In this document: piece after piece, positions 22,641 to 33,308 of the stretch
Position numbering within the stretch: the stretch's first letter is position 1
Layout of the letters: each line of letters starts with the position of its first letter
DNA from: Pomphorhynchus laevis
Lineage: Eukaryota; Acanthocephala; Palaeacanthocephala; Echinorhynchida; Pomphorhynchidae
Direction: 5' to 3'
DNA: 64,000 nucleotides
NCBI GenBank assembly: GCA_012934845.2
Contig: WNNJ02002486.1
Span: forward strand, 62,001-126,000
Translations under genes and position numbers: made by a program
The notes under the pieces: model-generated
Told to the model about the DNA's origin: nothing
Seen by the model: the letters and a program-made list of their open reading frames with translations, nothing else
Database searches by the model: none

Positions 22641-24972
22641 CTGAATGTGAAGTAATTAGTTGTGTTCTTAAACATGAAGATTTTTGGATTAAAACTCTTA
22701 ATTCCATGTACCCATTAGGATTGAATGACGTGGTACAAGGAATTGGCAGAAGTAGTATAATACATAATAAACAACTATATTATAATAATCCGGTTAAACG
22801 CAAACCAAGAAGTCATGGTGATAAAAGGAATAAGAAAAATAGAGTTAAAAATATTAAAAAAGATATGTATATAAATGAACAATTAGAAATGTTAAAACAA
22901 CTTTTAAGTGATAATAAGCTAAAAGATCTTTATGTAAATATAAGAAGTTTTTCTAAAGATATCATATGTTCAATAAATCAAAAATTAATTAACGACTATG
23001 ATAGGCTCAGTTGTATAATAGACAGTTATTGTAATACAAAATACTATAATCATACAATAAATGTAAATAATAACAATAGAAAATATACATTAACCATAAA
23101 CTTCATTAATAAATGTATAGATAACATAAATATAGCCGGACTTTTAAATAATTCTAAAAGTAAAGAAATAATAGGGTCAGATTTAAGTAAATATATTCCT
23201 AAAATAAGGTATAAACTCCTACCACCATTAGGACGAAAAATTTGTAATTATAATAAAGAATTAAAATCAATATGTAACGATAATATTAGAAACATAATGG
23301 AAACAGAATGCAATTGTAAAAGTCTTAGTTTTGATAAAATAAATGAACATATATGTACCCATAATCTAGAATTAATTGAAAATTGTGAATTAAGAAAGCT
23401 GCTATCAAAAGGGTATAAATATAGATTAAATAACAACAACGACAAAAATAAAATTTGCAATTCGTTATATGATAACTCTAATGATTACTTTAGTAAGCTG
23501 ATTAATAGTGAAAGCTCGAATATATCTAAGATAAACATTTGGAAAGATTATATATTTGATAAAATTAAAAATAAAATGAAAATAACAAACACTTATAAAA
23601 GGAAAGATAAAATTAATAAAGATATGTATAAAGAACTTACTAAATTAAAGGATAACTATATAATAACAACTATTGATAAAGCTAGTAATAACTTTGTCTT
23701 CATATGCAAAAAGCTTTATTATGATATACTAATGAAATAGGTTAATTCTAATGATTTAAATGTAAATCCAGCATATGAACGTAGTGAGTTGAGTTTAGAA
23801 ACAATTATTACAAGTCACTGTTCTATAATGGATAAAAAGGGTATAAAGGTTGAATTAGATAATAAAACTATACCTATATTATATTGGAATCCAAAATTAC
23901 ATAAAAATCCAATAACACCTAGGTTCATATGTAGTGCGTTTAAATGTACATTAAAACCACTTTCTGTCTATATGAATAAAATACTTAAAGTAATTAAAGC
24001 ACATTTTAAAAAATATTGCAAGGTAATCGAAATTAATACTGGTATAAAACACTATTTCAGTATTAATTCTACAAAAGAATTTTTAGAACAGACAAAAGGA
24101 ATAAATTTTTAAAATATAAATACATACGATTATAGTACGCTTTATACAAATCTAGATTTAGTAGATATTAAAGAAGCGTTAGTAAAATTAATTAACCTTA
24201 TATTCGGAAAAAGATATACATATATATGTTATAATAATTATAACGCCTATCTAACAAAAATTAAGCCATCAAATAAATATAAATATATGGATAAAATTGA
24301 ATTAATAGAATCCTTAAATATTTTGATAAATCAAAATTATTTAAAAGTAGGGACATCTATATTTAGACAAGTAAAAGGTGTTCCAATGGGTGGTAATAGT
24401 AGCCCAATTATAGCTGACTTGTTTTTAAGCTTTATAGAATATGAATTTGTTCATAACTGTGTAAAAACTAAATCTAAACAATATAAATATATGAAATATG
24501 TTTCGATACATTGATGATATATGTGTATTTAATTATAATAATTTTTATTCAATTAGTGAGCACATTTATCCAGAAAGCCTTATTCTTAACAAAACCAATA
24601 TTGATGATAAAGAAGGTGTATATCTAGATATGAACATTAAATTAACATTAACTAAAACGACTATTAATTTATATCGTAAAGATGACATATTTAAATTTAC
24701 AAGAAACATATTTTTTGCATGAGCATTCATGCATACCATATAATATAAAATATAATACATTAAATAATGAAATTTTAAGAATTGCAACAATATGTAATGA
24801 TATTGGCTTTCTTCAAAATCATTTAAATAATTTAATAGATACATATTTTAAACTAGGTTACTATAAAAATAACATCAAGCAGAAAATAGTAAAATATATA
24901 AATCAACACAATAATATAAAGAATAAATTTAAACTCTTAAGTGGCAAATTTTTATGGATGGATAATAAATAA
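22637..24972 (+). pseudogene. Penelope-like reverse transcriptase (copy 1)
   Basis: Penelope-like reverse transcriptases are related to telomerase and prime on chromosomal ends or nicks. Family hallmarks visible here are YWNPKLHKNP (RT core start), RFICSAFKCTLKPLSVYMNK, GVPMGGNSSPIIADLFLSF and the catalytic RYIDDICVFN. The N-terminal 350 codons are lysine- and asparagine-rich. The C-terminus ends KFKLLSGKFLWMDNK. Codon use is extremely AT-biased, unlike the LINEs. The gene is broken about three times. Confidence 0.85.
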
Positions 24973-24983
24973 TATACTTTGCA

Positions 24984-25128
24984 TTAGAATAAGATACTAG
25001 ATAGTTATTTCAGAGGAAATACATCATTAGCATGTATTTGGCCCCGCTGCTATGTTGGGTAGAGGAGTTAGGGGCCGAAACCTGATAGCATAGCAGTTCC
25101 TCCTGATGACCTCTAATTCTTATTCTGA
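24984..25128 (+). ncRNA. Structured 3' segment of Penelope-like copy 1, permuted hammerhead-like
   Basis: An outer helix AGAATAAG (24986-24993) with CTTATTCT (25119-25126) encloses AGAGG with CCTCT, then GAAA (25016-25019), a hairpin ATACAT-ATGTAT (25019-25037), and CTGATGA (25103-25109). Between them are GGCCCC (25040-25045) with GGGGCC (25071-25076) and CTGCTATG (25047-25054) with CATAGCAG (25089-25096), which cross and so form a pseudoknot. GAGGA/TCCTC (25062-25066/25098-25102) directly precedes CTGATGA. The boxes resemble a hammerhead opened at helix II, but helix I does not form cleanly, so catalysis is unproven. Confidence 0.55.
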
Positions 25129-25210
25129 TACAACGTCTGTTATTTATTAGTCAATTCATAAAAATGACGTTTATTTTAAATTTTATTTTTTATTTTTATT
25201 TTTATTTTTT

Positions 25211-25347
25211 AACTTGATTTAAATTATAGAAAATCTAAAAACAATTATTAATTTTATTATTTAATTATTAAATTTTGATTTAGCATTATTATGTTTTGTT
25301 TATTTTATAATTATATAACAATACGTACACTCAGTTAGCTGATTTAA
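25211..25347 (+). repeat. Terminal repeat of Penelope-like copy 1
   Basis: The segment from AACTTGATTTAAATTATAGA to ACTCAGTTAGCTGATTT matches 33920-34062 and 37415-37553. It is the pseudo-LTR typical of Penelope-like elements. No left partner exists because this copy is 5'-truncated. Confidence 0.8.
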
Positions 25348-25971
25348 TGACTTGTAATCTTTATATTTTGATTTTTTAATTTTAGATTTGAAAACATCTC
25401 GGAGTGTTAATATCATCAACAAAAACAAAAGGACAAAATAACTTATCCGTTCTACTTGTGACTATATATTAAATAATATCGTCACAATATAATATTATAT
25501 TATTCATAAAAGCGATATTACATGTGGTATCTACAACATTATATGTGAATATATTCTTATTTAATCCGTTAGAAACATTACATGATCGAAGACAATATAT
25601 TCTTCAGATTGCTGCTAAGCCTAAACGCATTGAGCAATGTCGGATGACATAATTGGTTAGCGATATTCAATGTATTTATTTCATCATGGCTGACACGTGC
25701 AATAAAATATATCGTCATCAGCCTAGATGATCATCATAATCGCACAATAATTATATCGATGAAAGGGAATTAATGAAATTGATAAAATATAAAGTTTCAT
25801 TTTCTGAAGATGTTTTTTTCATTTATATAGCAGAAACCAAAATATAAACATGAAAAAGGGCGGTATTACGAAATAACAATTTTATCGTTCAATAGGGAAA
25901 ACTTGTAAATTTAGCACATTTAATTGCACTATACCGTCTCCATAATTTAATTTGATAAGCCTATCTGATTT
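25348..25971. other. Gap downstream of the 680-residue gene
   Basis: This AT-rich stretch contains the expected 3' UTR of the minus-strand gene ending at 25972. I see no coding sequence. Confidence 0.5.
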
Positions 25972-26295
25972 CTACGAAATCATTGCTAACGACTCATCTT
26001 TGCTCGCTGGATTTACGTCGAAAGCCACGGTCTTACCATTACCACTGCTGACTGCCAGTTCAACTTGTGGTTGCTGTAAGCTTTCGGCCAGGTGCACTCC
26101 ATCCGTATCACCGGCAATACGCATGTTACCAGAATCGCAGATTGCCATTTCGAGCACTTGTTCCGCATTGACAATCGAGCATTTTCCGGAACATGGTTTA
26201 TCATCATCGCCGTAATCCACAAGCATGAACTTCTTAGTGGGGATGCAAACCCGCTGCATTGGAGGATGTATTAATGTTTTTTCTGTTTGATAACC
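25972..26295 (-). CDS. Orphan 680-residue protein, exon C (last coding exon)
   Basis: A GTTTTCTAG acceptor ends at 26296 and the exon opens in phase 0 with GYQTEKTLIHPPMQRVCIPT. It continues KKFMLVDYGDDDKPCSGKCS, EQVLEMAICDSGNMRIAGDT, QVELAVSSGNGKTVAFDV and ends AMIS with a stop at 25972-25974. It holds 107 codons plus stop. It looks like one compact, folded domain (alternating hydrophobic residues, few low-complexity runs), unlike the disordered exon A. Two cysteines in PCSGKCS could bind metal or form a disulphide. I recognise no family. Confidence 0.75.
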   Translation of the reverse strand, partial: GYQTEKTLIHPPMQRVCIPTKKFMLVDYGDDDKPCSGKCSIVNAEQVLEMAICDSGNMRIAGDTDGVHLAESLQQPQVELAVSSGNGKTVAFDVNPASKDESLAMIS

Positions 26296-26536
26296 CTAGA
26301 AAACAAAAACGCAATTAGAATGTTTTTATTTTATTCAAAAACATCAGTAAAAATTGGCCCGAATAAAGTAGAAGACCATGCGTAACAATTCTACTAATTA
26401 CGACGATCAATGTTACCGATGAATTATGTGGATTTTAAATTAATCAGCCTAATAGCTTTGTGACTTTATACTACTACATGGCACATCTTCTGTAACTGAG
26501 GATACGGATGATGGTTTAGCAAATCTTATATATAAT

Positions 26537-27265
26537 GTACAATTGAAATTTTTAATGACACTGTACTTTGCTTCAATTCTATAAGCCAACAGCAGTAAGC
26601 TACATTTCAGTATTGGTGAACCTCATCAGCTACTGATCCAATACCTAGATTTCACGTTTCGGTCCTTTTAATGCTGGATGACGGTCATTCGACTCGTCTC
26701 TTTTTTGCCATTTAGTTTTAATAAAAGACTTCCGTCTTACACTTTGTAAATTTATTTTAAATCATTTCTGATTTAACATTTTATCAGCGTTTTGAAATAG
26801 AGTACTGCTTTTGGCTTATAGGATTGAAGCAAAATGTAACGTCATCGAAAATTTTAATTGTAACAATAACCGCAAAATTAAATTAACTTAAAATTAGGAA
26901 GCAAACGATCAATGACTAGTTTGATAATAGTAATTAATTGCAAATATAGGTAGGTTTTCAAATTGAAGGTAGATCCTTTTCCTATCAATGCTAATTTAAT
27001 TTGAAATCAGAAATAATTTCAATAATATTTGCAAAATGTAAGACGAAAGTCTTTTATTAAATCTAAATGCCAAGAAAATCAGATGAGTCGAGTGATTGTC
27101 AACCAACATTAAAAGGCCCGAAACGTATGTATTGGATCAGTAGCTGATGGGCCCCATCAATACTGAAATGTAGCGTATTGCTGTTGGCCTATAGGATTGA
27201 AGCAATGTGCAGTGTCATCAAAAATTTCAATTGTAACAATAACGGCACAATTAAATTAACTAAAA
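26537..27265. repeat. Foldback cluster with three copies of one small element
   Basis: An inverted arm (26537-26760) is matched by a forward copy (27022-27265), with about 85 percent identity by eye. A partial forward copy (26813-26890) repeats the last part 373 bp upstream. Each full arm (read in the forward sense) has AAGACGAAAGTCTTTTATTA, then GG(A/C)CC-GAAAC, a hairpin built on ATCAG-TAG-CTGAT, and CTGATG(A) followed by GGTTC or GGCC. The GGNCC and GGNNC blocks can pair in both arms. No coding sequence is present; it looks like a short non-autonomous element. Confidence 0.6.
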
Positions 27266-28211
27266 AAATATTATGTACATTTGCGAAGAATACACAGTTC
27301 GCTTCCTTCCAAACGGAGGAAGTACAACACTCTTAATTTTCAAGTGATCAATAAAATTTCTGATATTTTTTCTTCTTATAGTAATAAGGTGTTGCATTAA
27401 TATTTCATTGCTGTTTTCGCTAAATCAAACTATTCTAGAATTACATACATGCAAATTTTTAAGCTGGTTTTACTGTACTACTTGGCCTCACTTTCCTTGT
27501 ACATATCTAAACTTATAGTGTGCAATTATAATTAATGTTTTAGCTGCTTAATCTTCAAATTCAACTGCTATTCTATCCGACACTTATTGATTATAATGAT
27601 TTAACGCTGCCGATCTATAAGGATAATATTTTAATAAAGCAAATCGGTACATTTAGTAACGCTGAGCTATGTAAGTAGAGATTTAGACTATGTTTAAAAG
27701 CGATGATGTATTAAGAACGAATCACCAACGATATGCCTACTTAGTAAAATGACCAAATCGAAAACAAGACATGATCGTTTTCATTCATACTTGCTGCTTT
27801 TATCTTCTTACACACAACTTCAAAAATATGTAGTTGACATGGATATAATAGTGGTCAAATAAAAAATCAGACTTCACCACCCTCTTTTTATCTTTGCTTA
27901 ATAGAAAATATTTTATACAGATAAAAAAGAATACTGTGTTTCACATTTGCATCAGCATACATGGTACAGTGCCTTAGGTCATGTATATATAGCGTGGATC
28001 TGTCCCTTTATTGAATATGATCCCTCATCAAATAATATAATAATTTCTAATCGTAACACATTAATTGATATTTGTACCCGAAGAACTAATGTATCAATAA
28101 TGAGTAGTTTTTTAAGCAAATATAAAAATAAGAAAATATAACTCGAAAAATTCCTACCCGAGTAGAATCGTTTATATACAAACAAAATAAAAATTTGATG
28201 CGTACAATACA

Positions 28212-28493
28212 TTGAATCTCGAAGGAGAGTGAGACCATTCCGCGTATTGTTATCATTGAAGCCAGACGCGGAAGAACGACGATAACAGTAGCAAGTACCG
28301 TTTCGTCATCACAATGACTCATCAGTGCCAGATCCCTCCCAGTACTGCATCCAGTAGTGGGAAGGATCTGGCACTGATGAGTCATTGTGATGACGAAACG
28401 GTACTTGCTACTGTTATCGTCGTTCTTCCGCGTCTGGCTTCAATGATAACAACGTATTTCACGCGGAATGGTCTCACTCTCCTTTGAGATTCA
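28212..28493. repeat. 280-bp palindrome centred on ribozyme helix I
   Basis: The two arms are near-identical inverted copies apart from a short insertion near the right end (about 28451-28459). The axis lies at about 28350, in the loop between TGCCAGATCC (28326-28335) and GGATCTGGCA (28364-28373), which together form ribozyme helix I. The arms diverge only where the flanking host sequence starts. Confidence 0.85.
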
Positions 28494-28769
28494 TGATTTA
28501 AGTTAGCCGATATTCAAGAGACCTGCGCTGGCATTTGCCAGTGCTTTTGCTAATGATCCTATTTGGTGAAGCAGTAGTGCTGATTTAGCACTCAATGTGA
28601 AGTTACCAGAAATCTTTCTGGTACTTCATACACATGACTCGTGTGCCGTCTGCCAGTCCTCCTCTGCATCCAGTAGTGGGAGGGATCTGGCACTGATGAG
28701 TCATTGTGATGACGAAACGGTACTCGCTACTGTTATCGTCGTTCTTCCGCGTTTGGCTTCAATGATAAC
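28216..28769 (+). mobile_element. Retrozyme-like insertion with inverted arm and tandem units
   Basis: The 554-bp insert has three parts. The left arm, 28216-28325, is the reverse complement of the segment that begins at helix I of the ribozyme. Then comes one complete unit, 28326-28650 (325 nt), bounded by two ribozyme cleavage positions. Last is the first 119 nt of a second unit, 28651-28769. The unit also contains three small hairpins: CTGGCA-TT-TGCCAG, AGTGCT-GATTT-AGCACT and TACCAGAAA-TC-TTTCTGGTA at about 28531-28625. There is no open frame. Tandem units bordered by hammerheads are the hallmark of retrozymes, non-autonomous elements thought to depend on other retroelements; a Penelope-like element is present nearby. 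Confidence 0.75.
28643..28723 (+). ncRNA. Complete type III hammerhead ribozyme
   Basis: Every conserved part is present. Helix III is GTGCCGT (28643-28649) with ACGGTAC (28717-28723), one G-U pair. The cleavage triplet is GUC with the cut after 28650. Helix I is TGCCAG (28651-28656) with CTGGCA (28687-28692), extended by CCTCC with GGAGG around the loop. CTGATGA occupies 28693-28699, helix II GTCA-TTGTGA-TGAC 28700-28713, and GAAA 28714-28717. The U before the cleavage base pairs with the last A of GAAA as required. I infer self-cleavage; the fold itself is read directly from the sequence. Confidence 0.88.
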
Positions 28770-29707
28770 TACAATACATTGATAATTACATTTTTATTGA
28801 ATTCTAACAAAAACATCGTAGCAAAGTAGGAATTCTATTTTAAATCAGTGAAATTGCGTTCGTTGCAAAAAACGAATATGTTCAATTTATACAATTCTAA
28901 TTTGAATATAGGTAGAATATCAGAATTTCTGAGTTATACTGAATTCAATATATGAAGGATTGGCCGAATTAGATTATTATTTAGCAGTCAACATATAAAT
29001 TTTTTTTAAAGATATTCAGACCACTGTTATAAAGATGGAAAATCTTCCATTGAATTAAATTATTTTCTATGTTGAAGTTCTCTAGCAAGTAAAGAATGCT
29101 GAAAGAAAAACAAGCCAAGAAAATTATAAAACACTAAACCCGAAAATCGTCTGACATTCTAAAAAAGTATTACAGTAAAACTGCATTATAGCATAGGCAA
29201 AACAATTGTAGATAAAAAAATCAAATTTTATGGTTTTGATTTATATACGAAACCTATCTGCGTTATATATTATAATCTGAGTTAAATAATTAATTTTAAT
29301 TTTTAAGCAATATTAATTATAAAGTAGACTGAGAAAACACTATGTAAATAATTTTAATTGGAGTATACTCTAGCAATCTATTTGTAAAACATGGACTCAT
29401 AAGGGAGTAGTGCTGGCCTGGTTTCATCATTTACATCTATGACGTATATCTTGTCATTTTAAGAATGATCATATTATAATTTTAGTTTGCCATATTCATG
29501 CATATAAAATACTAGGGTATATATCCATATAATATTATTTTATCAATAACAATGTTTAATCCGTCATATTAAGATATATAACCGATCAAATTATGCTAAT
29601 AATTCACATTGGCAAAATTTGTTGATTGATAAGCAAACATAACGGAAACATAATGGAAGTGGCATTACTAAATCGACATATATGAATACTAAAAACAAAA
29701 CACTTAC

Positions 29708-29908
29708 AACAAGGACCTGTTCGTATATTATTTTATCAGGAGGAATGACTTGTTCAATGATTCGTTGTGGATGACTTGAATGACAAAGTATTGGTGGCGG
29801 ATTCGGTGCAAAACTGGATGGACACATAACTGGATATGGGTAAGAATGACTCATTACATTGGGTCTACAATAACAGTGTGAATGACGAGCTGTATTTTCA
29901 TTTGAACG
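29708..29908 (-). CDS. Orphan 680-residue protein, exon B
   Basis: This 201-nt exon (67 codons, phase 0 at both ends) has an AATGCCATTTAG acceptor at 29909 and a perfect GTAAGT donor at 29707. It reads RSNENTARHSHCYCRPNVMS, then SYPYPVMCPSSFAPNPPP and HPQRIIEQVIPPDKIIYEQ. It is rich in proline, serine and cysteine and looks like a flexible linker between the disordered exon A and the compact exon C. Joining it to both neighbours keeps a single open frame, which supports all three exon borders. Confidence 0.75.
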
Positions 29909-31074
29909 CTAAATGGCATTAAAAAACTAAAGTCATAACGTAAATTATACATTTTGTAAAAACGTAAATTACTACTCTAAAGATGCCGTTTTGAAGTTAT
30001 TATTTTAGTCCCAAGTTTTGCCTATTGCCAAAATAAAAGTTTAAGCTTCATATTCCTAACGTTTAGATCAACTCCGATTCTTACCGTTTAAATATAAATT
30101 TGCAAAAATTTTTGACACCCGCAATTGATGATGAATATTAAACAAATCAATTAGAAATTAAAGTTGTATTGCAATAAAAATATTATTGCAATGAGTGTGG
30201 TGATATATCAGTGTAATTCCAACTGAGAATTGAAAATTCCGAGTTTAAAAAAATAAACTGCATTCTGTCTAATGTGTAAAGGCAACAATGTATTTTATTC
30301 TTTCTATTCATGACGGAAAATAATTCCAAACGCTAAAATTTCTATGAAGTTATGATCAACTCAGTATACTTTCTTAAAAGTAATTAGATTACCTATTCAA
30401 CAGTGTAAATACGTTCAATCGATAAGCTAATTACCGCAATGATTCTGACGATATCAAAATTATTTCAGATATAATAACTTGTTTTTTATTATAATTTAAA
30501 TATGATGTTAAGTAAATTATATTTCAATCAATCGAGATTTTGTTTGACGACATGAGTTACAAATGGTTAATCTATCTGCATTCCTTTGTCTGGCGTCAAT
30601 TATATAATCTATGACTGCTAACAAAGTAAAAAAACATCTGTAAAAGTTGTCGAGCTGTTCTAAACGTCAAACGAAACATATAATTATTAATTTTAATAAT
30701 CCCTAATAGATACAAATAATAAATATAATAAGCAACATAGTTGTTCGGATTAGTTTTATATTTCAAAATTTATAATTTCCAATTCCCGACCACTTAAAAA
30801 TACCGACACTGCAAGTTCTCTATTTCTTGTTGTAGGAGTAGTGACATTATATTTAGAGTAGACAAAGAGTTTTATTTCTTTTGCACTCCAAATTAATAAA
30901 AGTAAACATAACAAAGACACCACAAATTTAAAATAAGGAAGTCTATTTAACCGTTTTTATTTGAGTAGCTATACAATATTTAGTGTTTTTAATGGAATTG
31001 TTTCATTCGAATATAACAGAAAATAACATGATCGTTCAATAACAGAAAAAAACATAATCGAAAGCTATGCGTAC
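29909..31074 (-). other. Intron between exons A and B of the orphan gene
   Basis: Bounded by GTACGC at 31074 and AATGCCATTTAG at 29909. It is AT-rich, with no mobile element or reading frame that I can support. Confidence 0.65.
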
Positions 31075-32592
31075 CTTTCTTGGGTAATGCCTTTTCCGTA
31101 TAATTATAATACCTGGTTGTGTATATTTATTTTCATATCGTGGTCTACGGATTTTATAGTCATGCGGTGGTACGATGCTTTTTTCAGACGATTGATGTCT
31201 ACTTTTGATTGGAATTACTTGTTGAGGTTCATACTTCTTGTTTGCGGACGAATGATATCTGGCTGCAGAATGTAATTGAGGTTTATCTTCTTTTGAATAA
31301 GTGTTGCTCGATGACAATGTCGTTGATGACCTTGTTCGTGATAATGTATGATCATGTTGATCATATGAATACGATGTTGGGTAAGTAAACTTATTAGCTA
31401 CGGTCGGCGGAATCGCCATCGCTTTTGACATTGCATTATGATTCGAAGGTAGAGGTGAGTATGCATTCGGATACATCATAGTCGTGCGCGTTGGATATTG
31501 TAGACGTTGATTTTGTGCTGAAGGAACACAAAACATACGAGCACTCGATCCATAGTGCATTGCAGTTGCCACTCTGTTGTCCACTTGCCTATTTATTATT
31601 CTTGGCGTACAAATGTATCTTATACCTGAAGAAGGCTGTAATGGTTGTTTCATTTGGCTGTAAAATGGAATCTGGCTGTAATTCTTATTATTGTTACGAT
31701 TTATAATCGGCAAAACAAATGGATTTAGCATGCTAGCGGTATCAGATAATAGTTGTTGTTTATCAACACAGTCTACTTGATTAGATTCATAAAAAAATAA
31801 ATTTCGGTGCTGGTGATTTTTGGTTAGACCGTACTTGCTGAATTTCACGATATACCAAGGTACGCATTCCTGAATTGATTCAAAAATGCGTGATGACTTT
31901 GCATTCACTGCACTAATAGCACCAGCATTGACAACACCAGAATACGGTTCTGTTGCAACAATATTAGGAACATTGCTTTTACTACGTCTACCAGAAGAAG
32001 GTAAGGATGAACAAGCAACTGCCGCAGTTTTGGTTGGTCTGCGTATGGCGAAGTATAATTGCCTGCTTACTAACTGTTCATCATTGTCGAAATTACTCTT
32101 GTTATTGATATCGCTGCTTGATTTACTTGTCACTACACATTTGCTACTGTCGCTTCTGTTGATGGCATTTTTCCGGTCTTTGCTGATTTGTAGCGGAACA
32201 TGTTTTAAATTGAGGACTGTCGAACAGTGTGCTACATTGGGGAGAGGAAATACAATTTCAGGGTATTTTAGCTTTGGAAATAGCGTGTAATTAAATCCGT
32301 AGCTTTTAATAAATTGTTGTTTAATATCTAGTTCTTCGTAATTGTCGGCGTTTTGCGGTTTTGTATCGTCAAAATCAATGGTGTCGATAGTATTAATGGA
32401 ATTAACCCTCGACAGAGTGTTGTTATCACTTGAACAGGTATACCCTGTGTTGTCGTTATTGAAGTTACCATTATCACTGGTCGAATAGCTGTTTGACTTC
32501 GATTTGTTCAGGTGTTTAGCGCTGCTACTGTTGTTAGCATCATTCGTATTGATATTATTAGAGATGACATGATTTGAATGCTGAGATCCCAT
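31075..32592 (-). CDS. Orphan 680-residue protein, exon A (first coding exon)
   Basis: This exon gives the first 506 residues in one uninterrupted frame. It starts MGSQHS, which fits the M-G-x-x-x-S pattern for N-myristoylation, so membrane attachment is possible. Residues 8-75 are asparagine- and serine-rich and surely disordered. A conserved-looking island follows (QQFIKSYGFNYTLFPKLKYP, then EIVFPLP). Later comes VPWYIVKFSKYGLTKNHQHR, then a tyrosine-, serine- and glutamine-rich low-complexity half, and a basic end (RKRHYPRK) at a GTACGC donor. The start has AGA before ATGG, an acceptable context. I know of no family with these features. It could be a lineage-specific adaptor or scaffold; that is only inference. 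Confidence 0.75.
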
Positions 32593-33308
32593 TCTGAAGC
32601 AGATTAGGTGTATTGTATCAACCGTATTGAGATTTGAATATGGGGCTACTACCGCAGCAAACGTTGTAGGATGTGAATAGCCTATTGTTGTGTGTGACTA
32701 TCACGGTGTGCTTCTCTAGCACGTATGTAACGTATATATGTTATTATAGGTATTATTAAACACGAAGCAAATTCTCACTCTTTTTCAATAGCTTTGATCA
32801 TCATCGCCTTGCACACTACTGGTTAAGCGATTACTTTAAATTCATTCCTTTTTACATCATGCATAGAGAGGATCCCACTGTTCCCTTTTTCTGTTCTATT
32901 AACTATTCACTTCTGTTATCTTTGTTATTCCTTTCTATCTTTTAGTAGAAAATTAAATTCACTGCTACTAAAACCAGATCAGCATATACACATATACAGG
33001 TGTGTATATATAGTACTCTTGTTTCGCTTTTTATTTTTAAATGGAAGAAATAATTTTTGAACATGAGGATAAATTATGAGTAAGAAGAGTATATCATCTC
33101 AAGGACAGTTTACACATACGATTGACACATAAAAATAGTAAAAATAATCATCAGGGAAATAAATAGAGAAAGCCGGTATGTGCTGGCAGAAATGATGATG
33201 ATGATGATAAAATAGAAACTGAAAACATAAAAATGCACAAAAGTGAGTTTTTCAATTTAAAGAGTTAATTGTATGCATTGTTCATCATCTCAATCATATA
33301 ATTGCAGT
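32593..33308. other. Upstream region of the orphan gene
   Basis: This is the presumed 5' UTR and promoter of the minus-strand gene, between it and a plus-strand exon candidate. It is AT-rich. An ATGATGATGATG microsatellite sits at about 33192-33210. No clear core promoter motif could be fixed. Confidence 0.4.

Larger units (their letters stand above)
22637..25347 (+). mobile_element. Penelope-like element copy 1 (5'-truncated)
   Basis: This copy starts inside the coding region, a little before the sequence MYPLGLNDVVQGIGRSSIIH, and lacks the GIY-YIG part. It carries the rest of the reverse transcriptase, a structured 3' segment and a terminal repeat (25211-25347) shared with copy 2. It is about 95 percent or more identical by eye to copy 2, so both are young. 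It is broken in a few places. Confidence 0.9.
28203..28782. repeat. 13-bp direct repeats flanking the retrozyme insertion
   Basis: TACAATACATTGA occurs at 28203-28215 and again at 28770-28782. The insertion between them begins exactly where the inverted arm begins and ends where the partial second unit ends. This is what a target-site duplication looks like after LINE-style or Penelope-style insertion. Confidence 0.8.
26296..29707 (-). other. Large intron of the orphan gene, carrying a retrozyme and a foldback cluster
   Basis: The intron starts with a GTAAGT donor at 29707-29702 and ends with GTTTTCTAG at 26296. Inside are the retrozyme-like insertion at 28216-28769 and the foldback cluster at 26537-27265, both listed. 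The rest is AT-rich with no supported gene. Confidence 0.65.

Noticed and set aside
24984-25128. HDV-like ribozyme
   Set aside because: The GGCCCC/GGGGCC and CTGCTATG/CATAGCAG helices cross as in HDV P1 and P2, but I cannot find P3, P1.1 or a catalytic C in place.
28326-28390. Second complete hammerhead at the palindrome centre
   Set aside because: Helix I and the core boxes are present, but the 5' strand of helix III is absent because the sequence upstream is the inverted arm.
31087-32290. Plus-strand frames across 31.1-32.3 kb
   Set aside because: They overlap the long intact minus-strand exon A and have no splice or motif support.
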